DNA of 64,000 nucleotides. Origin: Filimonas lacunae (GTDB taxonomy: Bacteria > Bacteroidota > Bacteroidia > Chitinophagales > Chitinophagaceae). The stretch spans positions 1,426,001 through 1,490,000 of the forward strand of contig NZ_AP017422.1 in NCBI RefSeq assembly GCF_002355595.1, written 5' to 3'. The notes beneath the pieces are model-generated. The model was not told where the DNA came from. It saw only the letters and a program-made list of their open reading frames with translations, and searched no databases. How positions within the stretch are numbered: position 1 is the stretch's first letter; every line of letters begins with the position of its first letter. Positions 16,132 to 24,860 of this stretch are shown piece by piece. The position numbers and the translations under genes were made by a program.

Positions 16132-18777
16132 TTATTGCATACCCTGTGTTTGCATGCTCTCGCTATTCATGTTCTTGCGTTTGAATAACGAAACGTCCAT
16201 TTTGCCAAAGCGATATGTAAAGTTCAATCTCACCAGCTGCGGGTTACGCAGGCGGCTATAGTATTGTGTAAAATAATCACTTTCTGAATACTGATCGGTA
16301 CGACGTGATCTGAAAATATCACTGATGCTTAACGATACAGAAGCGGCGTTGTTTTTCAGGAATGTTTTCTTCACTGCTGCATCTATGCTATAGAATGATT
16401 TGATATAACCCTGTGAAGCGGTTTGTGCACCTTGTCCCGGAGGACCTCCCATGTTGTTTTTGTTGTCGTTGGTAGGCAGGTTGGTTTTAGACTGGTACAT
16501 GCCTGTTAACTGGAAGGTGAAGTTGGCGGGTAGCTTGAAGTTATGGTTCATTTTACCAAACCAGCTCCACAAGGCGTCCTGAGCGGTAACGTTCGCTGCC
16601 GGGTTTATTTTAGAATTATAAATATTGATGTTAGTGCTTGCATCCCACCATTTGGTAAAGTTGTTGGTTAAGGTAAGCTCTGCACCAGCGGTATGGCTGG
16701 AGGTGGCATTGATGTAGGTATTAATTAAATCCTGGTTACCCGATACCGCGTTGATAGCTGTGTCTATATAACGGGTGATAAGGTTGGTGGTATGCTTGTA
16801 ATAAGCCGACGCCAGGAAAGTAGTGGTACGGTTAAAGTTTTTGATATACGATAATTCAAAAGAGGTGGTGAACTCAGGCACCAGGTTGGGATTACCTCTT
16901 GTAATGTTTAAGCTATCGGAATAATCGGTAAACGGAATCAGCTGGAAGAAGTTAGGCCTGTTGATGCGGCGCGTAACACTTAACTGAATCTGCTGGTCGT
17001 TCTTTAACTTCTGGCTTAAGAAGATAGAAGGGAACAGGCTTACCGGGTATTTGTTAGAGAAATGTTCGCCGGTGGTAAGCAGGTCGCCATCGTAGTTAGA
17101 ACGTTCTGCACGCAGGCCTACCTGGTAACCAAAGTTTTTGATGCTGCTTTTTACAGATACGTAAGCGGCATATACATTCTGGTTGTTTTTGTAGTTGGTG
17201 CTGGCATTGCTGATAACATTGTATTTGCCATCTGCATCGCTGTACCTGTAGTTATAGGTGGAGTTTTCGATGTGTTGCAATTGTGCACGTAAACCGGCTT
17301 CCAGTTTGGTGTTGCTGCTTAATGGTTTTACGTAATCGGTCTGGAAGGTATAAAACCTGTCTTTACCGGAGCCAATGGTTTGCTGGCGGGCGGTGTTCAG
17401 TATATCACTTCCCAGGCCTTTGCTGTAATAGTCTGTTACGTATAACGAGTTGTTGGTGTTTTTACCACCAAACAGGTTGGCATCGGCTGTCCATTCTTCC
17501 CCTTCTTTGCTAAACAGGTGCTTCATGCTCAGTTTTAACCCGCCACCATTGAATACACGGTTGGTGTTGGAGTTACGCTGGCTGAATGAGTTGGTGGTAC
17601 CACCACTGTACAGGCTGTCGGTGCTGATGTCCAGCACGCCCTGTGGTTTAAACTCACCATGCACACGCACGCCTTCAAAAGAGAATGTGGTTTTGTTGTT
17701 CATGAAGTAATCCAGCCCTACTTTACCAAACATCATGGTACCGATGTTTTTGTCTACGTTAGACTGGTACACGGAAGTTTGTGGTGTGGTGCTGAGGTTT
17801 AAACGGTCGGTGGTACCGGTTGTACGGTCACGCATCCTGTTCATCATACCACTGGCATTGAAGTTAAACTTGCCTTGCCTTACGTTAAAGTCCAGGCCGG
17901 TGTTAGTTCCGCCACGGCTGTCCACGCCAGCGCGTACATTGCCATTATAGCCTACTTTACGGTCTTTTTTCAGCACGATGTTTAAAATACCTGCACCGCC
18001 GCCGCCTGCGTCATATTTGGCAGAAGGGTTGGTAATGACCTCCACACTTTCGATGGTGGCAGCTGGTATCTGATCCAGGGTAAGTGTGGTTGGTCTACCA
18101 TCAATATACAATTGGGGGGAGCTATTGCGAAGGCTTACGTTACCATCGATATCCACGTTCACAGAAGGAACGTTTTTCATTACGTCTAAAGCGGTACCGC
18201 CGTTGCTGACGATGTTCTTTTCCACGTTGAATACTTTTTTATCGAGGTCTAATTGCATTAGTGGCTTGGCGGAGCTGGTCACTACCACACCTTCCAGCGT
18301 GTTGTTGCTGCTGATAAGGCTGATTTTACCCATATCTTTTTCGATAGTGGGCATTGACATGCCGGCCATGCCGCCGGGCATACCACCTGTGGGAGCACCC
18401 TGCATGCCAGCAGGAGGCGTGTTACCGCCCTGACCTCCGGGAAGGCCTGCCGGCATTAAGGCTACTCTTTCCTGCCATACTACAAAACCGGTAGCTTCTA
18501 CTTTGAGGGTAAGTGGTCCTTTTACAGACAGGTCTTCAAAGTTGAATTCGCCGGAAGATTTGGTGATGGCGCCTTTCAGTAAAATATCTTTGTTTTTGCC
18601 TGTGGCAGAATCTTTTTGTTGTTGCAACAGCACTACAGAAGCGCCGTTTACCGCTTTGCCTAAGCTATCAGTAATTTTTCCGTAGAGGTGCACGGTCAAA
18701 GCAGGCATCTTGGGCATCTGGGCGGAAAGGGCGCCTGCTACTAAAAGAATGTGCAATAAGAGTATAAGTTTTTTCAT
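16132..18777 (-). CDS. TonB-receptor-like outer-membrane beta-barrel protein (OMP_b-brl_3 type)
   Basis: An 881-residue outer-membrane protein. After a signal peptide (to about GALSAQ) come a carboxypeptidase-regulatory-like sandwich (about 27-105; GKITDSLGKAVNGASVVLLQ), an unusual Gly/Met/Pro-rich stretch (about 107-145), a plug domain (about 160-265; LEGVVVTSS, MKNVPSVNVDIDGNVSLR, YDAGGGGAGILNIVLKK) and a barrel of about 600 residues (for example INRPNFFQLIPFTDYSD, GNPNLVPEFTTSFELSY). This matches the family often annotated as outer membrane beta-barrel family protein, PF14905. There is no SusD partner beside it, so it is not a typical SusC. The ligand is unknown; such proteins are often near LytS/LytTR pairs, as here. 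Confidence 0.85.
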   Translation of the reverse strand: MKKLILLLHILLVAGALSAQMPKMPALTVHLYGKITDSLGKAVNGASVVLLQQQKDSATGKNKDILLKGAITKSSGEFNFEDLSVKGPLTLKVEATGFVVWQERVALMPAGLPGGQGGNTPPAGMQGAPTGGMPGGMAGMSMPTIEKDMGKISLISSNNTLEGVVVTSSAKPLMQLDLDKKVFNVEKNIVSNGGTALDVMKNVPSVNVDIDGNVSLRNSSPQLYIDGRPTTLTLDQIPAATIESVEVITNPSAKYDAGGGGAGILNIVLKKDRKVGYNGNVRAGVDSRGGTNTGLDFNVRQGKFNFNASGMMNRMRDRTTGTTDRLNLSTTPQTSVYQSNVDKNIGTMMFGKVGLDYFMNNKTTFSFEGVRVHGEFKPQGVLDISTDSLYSGGTTNSFSQRNSNTNRVFNGGGLKLSMKHLFSKEGEEWTADANLFGGKNTNNSLYVTDYYSKGLGSDILNTARQQTIGSGKDRFYTFQTDYVKPLSSNTKLEAGLRAQLQHIENSTYNYRYSDADGKYNVISNASTNYKNNQNVYAAYVSVKSSIKNFGYQVGLRAERSNYDGDLLTTGEHFSNKYPVSLFPSIFLSQKLKNDQQIQLSVTRRINRPNFFQLIPFTDYSDSLNITRGNPNLVPEFTTSFELSYIKNFNRTTTFLASAYYKHTTNLITRYIDTAINAVSGNQDLINTYINATSSHTAGAELTLTNNFTKWWDASTNINIYNSKINPAANVTAQDALWSWFGKMNHNFKLPANFTFQLTGMYQSKTNLPTNDNKNNMGGPPGQGAQTASQGYIKSFYSIDAAVKKTFLKNNAASVSLSISDIFRSRRTDQYSESDYFTQYYSRLRNPQLVRLNFTYRFGKMDVSLFKRKNMNSESMQTQGMQ

Positions 18778-18869
18778 AACAGCACAAAGCTACCTGTGCT
18801 GTTATGTTATGACGAAACACCTGCTGCGAACTGATAAAAGAATGCTGCGAAAGGATGAACGGTAGTATT

Positions 18870-21491
18870 TTACCTGATTAATACCGTTGTTCCCTTGCGC
18901 AGAATGGCTTTTCCGGTGTAATCAATTCCCTCAGTTACAAACACATAGGTGCCGGAAGGCTGCTGGTTGCCCGAAGCAGTGCCATCCCATCCACTGCCAA
19001 TAGCGCTGGTTTGGTATAACAGCTGGCCCCAACGATTGTATACCCGGAAATAGCTGAAAGTTTTAATGCCCACCAGTATGGGTTTCAGTACATCGTTACG
19101 GCCATCCGCGTTAGGGGTAAAGCCGGTAGGTACAAAAATATCGGGCGGGGTGCGATAGATCTTCACTTTTACATAATCATCTGCATAACAGCCTTCTATG
19201 CTGGATACGCGAACGGTATAGGTGACCGAATCTTCGCTTCCGCTGAGTATGGCAATGGGGTTGGCGATGCTGGTACTGGATAAGCCGGTAGACGGCGACC
19301 ATTGGTAGTAAACACCACCGGAAGCCAGTAATTGCAGTGGTTGGCCGGCTACTACACTGGTATCATTGCCTGCGTTAGCTGGTATTTTGGGTATAACGGT
19401 TACGATAGCGGTGTCGCGCGATGGTTTAGGGCAACCCAGTGTGTCGTAAGCGGTAAGGATATAGTAGGTAGTGGCGGACGGCCCTACGATAGGGTTTAAC
19501 GTGGTCGGGTACAGCATGCTGTTGGTGGGCGACCAGCTGAATGAGGAAGCGGTGATGGTGCCGTGCAAAGTGGTGGTTTTGCCAAAACAGATAGTGGTAT
19601 CGCCGGTAACGCTTACCTGTGGATAGGGTACCAGGTGAATGTTTATAGAGGTGGCATCCTGGCATTTGCCCAGGTTGGCGGTTACATGGTAAGTTATATC
19701 GCTGGCGGGGGATGCTACAGGATATTTTACGGTGCTGCTGCTGAGCCCGGTAGACGGCGACCACAGGTATTGCAGGGCATAGCTTACCGGGCTAAGGGTA
19801 AAGCTGTCTGTGGCGCAAACGGTGGTGTCGGATGGCAGTTTTACAGTAATAAAATCCAATACGTTCACGGTAATGGAATCGGCATTCACGCAGCCGTTCT
19901 GTGACAGGGTTACTACATACACGGCCGTGTCTTTTGGATATACCAGCGGATTGCTGGTGTTAGGATTGATGATGTTGTAATTGGGCGACCATGACCAGGT
20001 GCCGGTACCATATGCCAGCAAGGGAAGGGTGTCTATACTGCATATAAGTGTATCGTGGAAAGGAAGGGTTAATGTGGGCTTTTCATCTGCCACCACTGTT
20101 TTACTTGCCGTGCCACTACAGCCTTTGCTGGTGCCTACCAGCAGGGTAACGGTGCGTGTAGCTGCTGAGGAATACGTGTGTGATGGGTTTTGTGTGGTAG
20201 CTGAGTTGCCATCGCCAAACGACCATGACCAACTGTTTACGCTGCCGTATTTAGCATAGGTGGCGTCGGTAAACTGGAAGGGTAGCAAGTAACATCTGCC
20301 GGTATAGGTAAAGTCGGGTGTGAAGCCGGGGTATACTTTAATGGTAGAGGTGGTAGAGTCGGTACAGCCGCTGGAGGTGCTTACCCGCAGTTTGAGCGTA
20401 TAGGTGCCGGTATCGGGATAAGTATAAGATGGTGTGGGTTGGCTGGATGTATCGGTGGTAATGGTGGTTACGCCAAAGTCCCAGGCATATTGATTGATGT
20501 TGGAAGCGGTGGATTGGTTTTGAAAAGTAAAATCAAAATTATCACAATTGATATAGGAAACGTCCAGTGTAGCAGCGGTTAGGCTACAGTTGGCTACGGT
20601 TACCAGTACTTCTTTTTTAGTGCTGTTGATGAGCACGCCGCTTCTGTATTCGTAAATACATACGGTTACGGCGTAATCGCCTGTGGTAGCGGGAGCTGTT
20701 CCGGAGATGATGCCGGTTTTGCTGTCGATGGTTACATTGCTGCCTAATGGGGCAGCGCCGGAATAGCCGGAGGTGTAAGTAATATCTGTATAGGGCGGAT
20801 TGGCAGGAGGATTGGGTTGGCGGTCGCTGCCACTGGTGGCTTTGCCTGAGCAGAAGGCATACGACAGGGAATCGCCATCTACATCTGTAGCGCCAAAGTC
20901 GATGGTGAAATGAGAACTATAGCAGATAACGGCTGTGTCTTTAAACACCAGTGTGGGGCTGCTGTTCTGGCTATAGGAGATATTGTTGATTTTACCGGGG
21001 ATAGTATTAAAATTGGTGAACCCTGTATTGGATGGGTTACTGATATTGAGCAAGCTGCTGGCGCGGCAGCATTCCTGCTCTGCCAGGATGTATCCGCCAT
21101 CATTATCAGTGAGTTCAACGGTGGTTACATAGGTAACCAGGTAAAAACACACGGTAGGAACGGGATTGATGCAGGAGTTAAAGCTGGTTTTGGTAATGTT
21201 GGTAGCGCTGGTGCGGCTGATGGTTACTGTTTTTACATAAGCATTGGTGCTTGCTATAAAAAAGCCCAGGTACACACTGCTGGGCTCGTCTGATATGCGA
21301 TCGCAGTTTACATAGTGTTGTACGGTGATCTTGTATTTGGACGTGCCGGTTGATGAGCCAACACCGAGGTATTCATACAATAAAGCCCCGCCTTTTCCGT
21401 GTCGCGCCAGCAGCAGGCCGCCGGGCATACAAAGGAGAAACAATACAAGAATGGTCAATTTGCAGTTGCAGGATTTTCTTACAGTATTCAC
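18870..21491 (-). CDS. PKD-repeat surface protein with T9SS type B (CHU_C) sorting domain
   Basis: An 873-residue exported protein. The first start is a GTG (21491) that begins a signal peptide ending LLLARHG; no ATG would preserve it. An N-terminal region of about 300 residues ends in an Ig/cadherin-like piece (SKTGIISGTAPATTGDYAVTV). PKD-type modules follow (YAWDFG...YTYPDTGTYTLKL near 340-385; SWSFGDGNSATTQNPSHTY near 425-445), then repeated sandwich modules with the phrase WSPSTGLSS (near 560, 650 and 735). The last 90 residues are a type B sorting domain: IFVPTGFTPNADGRNDVLKP, FRVYNRWGQLLY, WDGTASGNQQPSGTYVF. Family knowledge: T9SS type B cargo is secreted and held at the surface or released; roles include gliding and adhesion. 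Not linked to an enzyme. Confidence 0.85.
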   Translation of the reverse strand: MNTVRKSCNCKLTILVLFLLCMPGGLLLARHGKGGALLYEYLGVGSSTGTSKYKITVQHYVNCDRISDEPSSVYLGFFIASTNAYVKTVTISRTSATNITKTSFNSCINPVPTVCFYLVTYVTTVELTDNDGGYILAEQECCRASSLLNISNPSNTGFTNFNTIPGKINNISYSQNSSPTLVFKDTAVICYSSHFTIDFGATDVDGDSLSYAFCSGKATSGSDRQPNPPANPPYTDITYTSGYSGAAPLGSNVTIDSKTGIISGTAPATTGDYAVTVCIYEYRSGVLINSTKKEVLVTVANCSLTAATLDVSYINCDNFDFTFQNQSTASNINQYAWDFGVTTITTDTSSQPTPSYTYPDTGTYTLKLRVSTSSGCTDSTTSTIKVYPGFTPDFTYTGRCYLLPFQFTDATYAKYGSVNSWSWSFGDGNSATTQNPSHTYSSAATRTVTLLVGTSKGCSGTASKTVVADEKPTLTLPFHDTLICSIDTLPLLAYGTGTWSWSPNYNIINPNTSNPLVYPKDTAVYVVTLSQNGCVNADSITVNVLDFITVKLPSDTTVCATDSFTLSPVSYALQYLWSPSTGLSSSTVKYPVASPASDITYHVTANLGKCQDATSINIHLVPYPQVSVTGDTTICFGKTTTLHGTITASSFSWSPTNSMLYPTTLNPIVGPSATTYYILTAYDTLGCPKPSRDTAIVTVIPKIPANAGNDTSVVAGQPLQLLASGGVYYQWSPSTGLSSTSIANPIAILSGSEDSVTYTVRVSSIEGCYADDYVKVKIYRTPPDIFVPTGFTPNADGRNDVLKPILVGIKTFSYFRVYNRWGQLLYQTSAIGSGWDGTASGNQQPSGTYVFVTEGIDYTGKAILRKGTTVLIR

Positions 21492-21781
21492 TATATATAA
21501 TTATATATGTGTACTAAAAGTAGGGTTACTTTAAGGATTAGAAAGTGAAAGCAATTAACTGTATCTAATATACCGATAAAATAGGGTATTGTAACGATTA
21601 TCTTGTGCTGCTGTGGGGAAGGGTGTTTACGGAATAGCCCGGAGTGAATACCCCGGGCTGTACCAAAACTAACTGCTTATATGAGAAAACTAACGATGTG
21701 TTGCGAGGTAAAGGTGGTTGGTTTCCGACTTTTTACTTTACCAATATTGGAAATGCGTTTACGCAATACGAAAAGTAAAGA
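21492..21781. other. 290-bp intergenic region
   Basis: No gene is seen. The left end (21492-21600) is A/T-rich with TATATATAATTATATA and should contain the promoter of the minus-strand PKD-protein gene. A 7-bp GC-rich inverted repeat (AGCCCGG 21636-21642 with CCGGGCT 21653-21659, 10-nt loop) may be a terminator for the TonB-receptor gene that ends at 21782, but it lacks a T-tract on either side. Confidence 0.4.
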
Positions 21782-23821
21782 TTACTGAAAAGTATAACGT
21801 ATGCCTGCAAATGCTTTCATGCCCTGCATGGGCGCATAGTTATAGCTGGTTTCAAAGGTGTAGCCGTATGGGTTGTTAACGGGGTCGTTTACATATTTAT
21901 CAAAAGGATCGAACGGGCGCATCAATGCATAAGAGGGAATAAAGTTGAACAGGTTTTTTATCCCTCCGTATACTTCCAATGTATTGCTGAACTTCTTTGT
22001 GAGCTGAATATTAGCCAGGCAATACCAGGGTGAGTATTCCGGCCGGTAGTCGTTGGGGAATACCGGTAAACGCATAGGGCCGTTGCATTTGGCTGTGATA
22101 TCTACAATAAAGGCATGCGGGAAGGTATAAGTGGCTACCAGGTTGCCCGACCATTTGGGGGCGTGCAGTTGTTGTATCTTATCCTGCTTGCCGTTGTTAT
22201 CCTGTATCTGGTAAACATTCATGAAGGTAACACCTGCTATTATTTTTAACGGAACCGGCAAGGTGATATCTGTATTTAAAGAGATACCGCGTGAAATGGC
22301 GTATCCGTGCAGGTTCTGGTAAATAATTTTGGAGGGATCGGTATCGAAGTCGCCTATGATCTTATTGGTGAAATAAGAGTAAAAGCCCGTGATATCGAGG
22401 TTAATAGTAGTGCGTTGCAGGCGTATTTTGTGTACGTAGTTAAGATTGCTGTTGTAAGAGCGTTCGGGGCGCAGGGCTTCTGCTATTACTACTTCCCGGG
22501 CTCCTGTAAGGGCCGAGTGGTCTTCGGTAAAAAGGTTCACTACGCGAAAGCCTGTGCCAAAGCTGGCGCGTACAGTATGGTTGCTGTTGGGCGACCATTT
22601 GTAGGCAACGCGTGGGGAGTGTATATGGCCGTGTACATTGTCGTAATCATAACGGTAGCCAGCCAGCAGGGTGTGGTGCGGGCGAAAGCTCCATTCATCC
22701 TGTATAAACACACCCGGTAAAGGTGTTTTCATGGGGTTGTTGCTGCCATTGGCATTGCTGGTGCCGGGTGTGTTATCATCGTAGTAGGTGTAGCGGTAAG
22801 TGGCTCCCAAAAGGAAGTTATGAAACAGGCCAAACTGTTTATCCCAATAGGCCTGTGCAAAGGCTACCCTTTGTATGGCATTGTAGGGATGAATACCGTA
22901 CCAGCTGTTTTGCCTGTGCCAGTTCCAGGATAATTGCAGCATGATCTTTTCTTTTACGGGAAGCTGGTACATGCTGATGAATTCCCAGCGGTTGGTGTTA
23001 ATGCTTTCACCGTAAACGCTGTCGCTGCCACTCCATTTTTTGCTCCAGTTCATTTGACCACCCCATCTGTCTTCGGTTACGTAGCGTGCTGCTATGCTGG
23101 CTTCGCGGTTTTCTTTTCGTTGGAACTTCCATTTATTGAATACTGACAATCGGTTTTGCAGGGTTACATCTGTAAAACCGTCCCCGTTTTTATCCTGCGG
23201 GTGCTGGTAGTTGAAGTAGTTAACGCCGGCCAATATGCTGGCTTTAGCAAGCCGGAATTTACTGCCCAGGTCTATATTATGCTCCAGCCAGCTGGTGGTG
23301 AAAACATCGGCGCTGATGCGGGGCGCTTTTTCAGGGTTTTTAGTAATGATGTTGATAATGCCGCCCATGGCTTCTGAGCCGTAGAGTGAAGAAGCAGGGC
23401 CTTTTACTATCTCTACCCTGTCTACAATACTATTAGGAATGCCACTAAGGCCGTATACGGTAGACAGGCTGCTTACAATGGGCATGCCATCTATCAGTAC
23501 CATGGTATAGGGGCCTTCCATGCCGTTGATATGTATGTCGCCGGTATTGCACACGTTGCAGTTAAGTTGTGGCTGTACACCATTGATCATGCCTACCGAT
23601 TCAAACAGGCAGGGAGCTGGGTTTTTGCGAAAGAACTGGTGTGTTACTACTTCTACCGGAATAGGGCTATCGGTGCGGCGGGTAAGCTTCATCGTGCCGG
23701 TTACCACCATTTCGTCCAGGTCGGTTTTAGCGGCCAGTGTGTCTGCCTGAGATGGGGCCTGCGATCGGACAAAAGAGGTGATGCACAGCAGTGTAAGGGT
23801 GATATATGTATGTTTTGTCAT
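21782..23821 (-). CDS. TonB-dependent receptor, probable metal or metal-chelate transporter
   Basis: A 679-residue receptor with a signal peptide (to about VRSQ). The region MVVTGTMKLTRR near residue 38 stands in for the usual TonB-box area. The plug (about 40-165) has VEIVKGPASSLYGSEAMGGIINIITK; the barrel runs from about 170 to the terminal RYTFQ with a C-terminal Phe-Gln in place of the more usual aromatic end. The plug holds an unusual Cys pair, LNCNVCNTGDIHINGMEG (about 95-112). It is divergent from a DtxR/MntR-type regulator 143 bp away, which supports metal-responsive uptake (iron or manganese; inferred). TAATTTTG on the minus strand (23878 to 23871) could be its -7 element and abuts a candidate operator. 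Confidence 0.87.
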   Translation of the reverse strand: MTKHTYITLTLLCITSFVRSQAPSQADTLAAKTDLDEMVVTGTMKLTRRTDSPIPVEVVTHQFFRKNPAPCLFESVGMINGVQPQLNCNVCNTGDIHINGMEGPYTMVLIDGMPIVSSLSTVYGLSGIPNSIVDRVEIVKGPASSLYGSEAMGGIINIITKNPEKAPRISADVFTTSWLEHNIDLGSKFRLAKASILAGVNYFNYQHPQDKNGDGFTDVTLQNRLSVFNKWKFQRKENREASIAARYVTEDRWGGQMNWSKKWSGSDSVYGESINTNRWEFISMYQLPVKEKIMLQLSWNWHRQNSWYGIHPYNAIQRVAFAQAYWDKQFGLFHNFLLGATYRYTYYDDNTPGTSNANGSNNPMKTPLPGVFIQDEWSFRPHHTLLAGYRYDYDNVHGHIHSPRVAYKWSPNSNHTVRASFGTGFRVVNLFTEDHSALTGAREVVIAEALRPERSYNSNLNYVHKIRLQRTTINLDITGFYSYFTNKIIGDFDTDPSKIIYQNLHGYAISRGISLNTDITLPVPLKIIAGVTFMNVYQIQDNNGKQDKIQQLHAPKWSGNLVATYTFPHAFIVDITAKCNGPMRLPVFPNDYRPEYSPWYCLANIQLTKKFSNTLEVYGGIKNLFNFIPSYALMRPFDPFDKYVNDPVNNPYGYTFETSYNYAPMQGMKAFAGIRYTFQ

Positions 23822-23855
23822 TTTATCTATGTAGTTTATATGGTGAAAATATAAA

Positions 23856-23871
23856 GTTAGTTGTGTCTAAC
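23856..23871. promoter_or_regulatory. candidate metalloregulator operator between receptor and DtxR/MntR gene
   Basis: Inverted repeat GTTAG (23856-23860), 6 nt, CTAAC (23867-23871) in the divergent intergenic space. DtxR/IdeR-type boxes contain TTAG...CTAA half-sites, so this fits the regulator encoded alongside. On the minus strand it directly follows a TAATTTTG -7 element, where repression of the receptor would be effective. Assignment is inference. Confidence 0.5.
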
Positions 23872-23964
23872 AAAATTAATTTGTTGATTCTATCTTTTGC
23901 GCTGCGTCCTGTTGCCGGGAAGTCGCATTTCGGAAGTAGCAATTGTTTACCTTATTTTTGTGTA

Positions 23965-24621
23965 ATGAACTCACTAACAGAAGAAAATTACCTGAAAGCC
24001 TTGTTTTCACTAGCCGATGACAAGGGGGAAGTTGGTGTAAATGAATTATCTAAACGGTTGGAAATTAAGATGCCTACCGTTAACAGCATGATGAAGAAGC
24101 TGGCTGAGAAAAAGCTGGTGCATTATGAAAGTTATAAGCCGTTACGGCTAACGGAGAAGGGGCGGAAAGAAGCAGGACTGATCATTCGCAAACACCGCCT
24201 TACCGAAATGTTCCTGGTAGAGAAAATGGGTTTTGGCTGGGAAGAGGTGCATGAGATCGCTGAACAGATTGAGCATATCCAAAGCGCCGCTTTCTTTGAT
24301 AAAATGGATGTGTTGCTGGGTTATCCTAAGGTAGACCCGCATGGTTCGCCTATACCGGATAAAAGTGGCAAGTTAGTGTGGCGTAACTATCAGAAGCTAA
24401 GCAACTGTAAGGTGGGAGATACTATAACGCTGGCAGCAGTGATTGAATCTTCTACCGAATTCCTTACTTACCTGAATGGCAGGGAATTACGTTTGGGAAT
24501 CAAGATTAAGATAAAGGCCATTGAGCCTTTTGACGGCAGCATGACGGTGAGTTATGGTAAAAATACGTCTGTGGTGCTGAGTAGTACCGTTACGGAACGC
24601 TTGCTGGGTGAGATGCTATAG
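23965..24621 (+). CDS. DtxR/MntR-family metal-dependent transcriptional regulator
   Basis: A 218-residue DtxR-family protein. The winged HTH (1-70; NYLKALFSLADD, VNELSKRLEIKMPTVNSMMKKLAEKKLVHYE) is followed by the dimerisation and metal-binding helices (about 70-140; IIRKHRLTEMFLVEKMGFGWEEVHEIAEQIEHIQS, with the typical His and Glu ligands; DPHGSPIPD is the family signature), and a C-terminal SH3-like FeoA-type domain (about 150-218; NCKVGDTITLAAVIES). The frame opens 53 codons earlier inside the intergenic region, but ATG 23965 begins the family start (MNSLTEENYLKALF). It probably represses the divergent TonB-dependent receptor with Fe(II) or Mn(II) as co-repressor; which metal cannot be told from sequence. 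Confidence 0.9.
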   Translation: MNSLTEENYLKALFSLADDKGEVGVNELSKRLEIKMPTVNSMMKKLAEKKLVHYESYKPLRLTEKGRKEAGLIIRKHRLTEMFLVEKMGFGWEEVHEIAEQIEHIQSAAFFDKMDVLLGYPKVDPHGSPIPDKSGKLVWRNYQKLSNCKVGDTITLAAVIESSTEFLTYLNGRELRLGIKIKIKAIEPFDGSMTVSYGKNTSVVLSSTVTERLLGEML

Positions 24622-24755
24622 CTGATTAAGGGCTTTACAGGGGTAGTTTCCTGCAAATTGCCTGTTTTCATATATCTGCCATGTATTATCCATACATCAT
24701 CCATACGGCAGGCATGCTTAAAGCATATAGCTGGCAGGGAGTAAATAAGCACAAT

Positions 24756-24791
24756 TTGCTACCTATTGCTACAAAACGAACAAATTGCTAC
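24756..24791. repeat. three TTGCTAC direct repeats spaced by about one and two helical turns
   Basis: TTGCTAC occurs at 24756-24762, 24766-24772 and 24785-24791 (spacing 10 and 19 bp); the outer two read TTGCTACCT. They lie between the convergent regulator and CocE-type hydrolase genes, before the terminator. Function unknown. Confidence 0.5.
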
Positions 24792-24800
24792 CTGTAATAA

Positions 24801-24836
24801 AAAAGGGGAATCGCGATAAAAAGCGATTCCCCTTTT
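24801..24836. terminator. bidirectional terminator
   Basis: A perfect 14-bp stem (AAAAGGGGAATCGC with GCGATTCCCCTTTT) around an 8-nt loop lies between the convergent metalloregulator (+) and CocE/NonD hydrolase (-) genes, 25 nt from the latter's stop. Confidence 0.85.
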
Positions 24837-24860
24837 GGGTATCTGTAACCGTAGCCTGTG

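Noticed and set aside
21636-21659. GC-rich 7-bp hairpin as terminator of the TonB-receptor gene
   Set aside because: No T-tract on either strand and it lies 123 nt past the stop; kept only as a remark.
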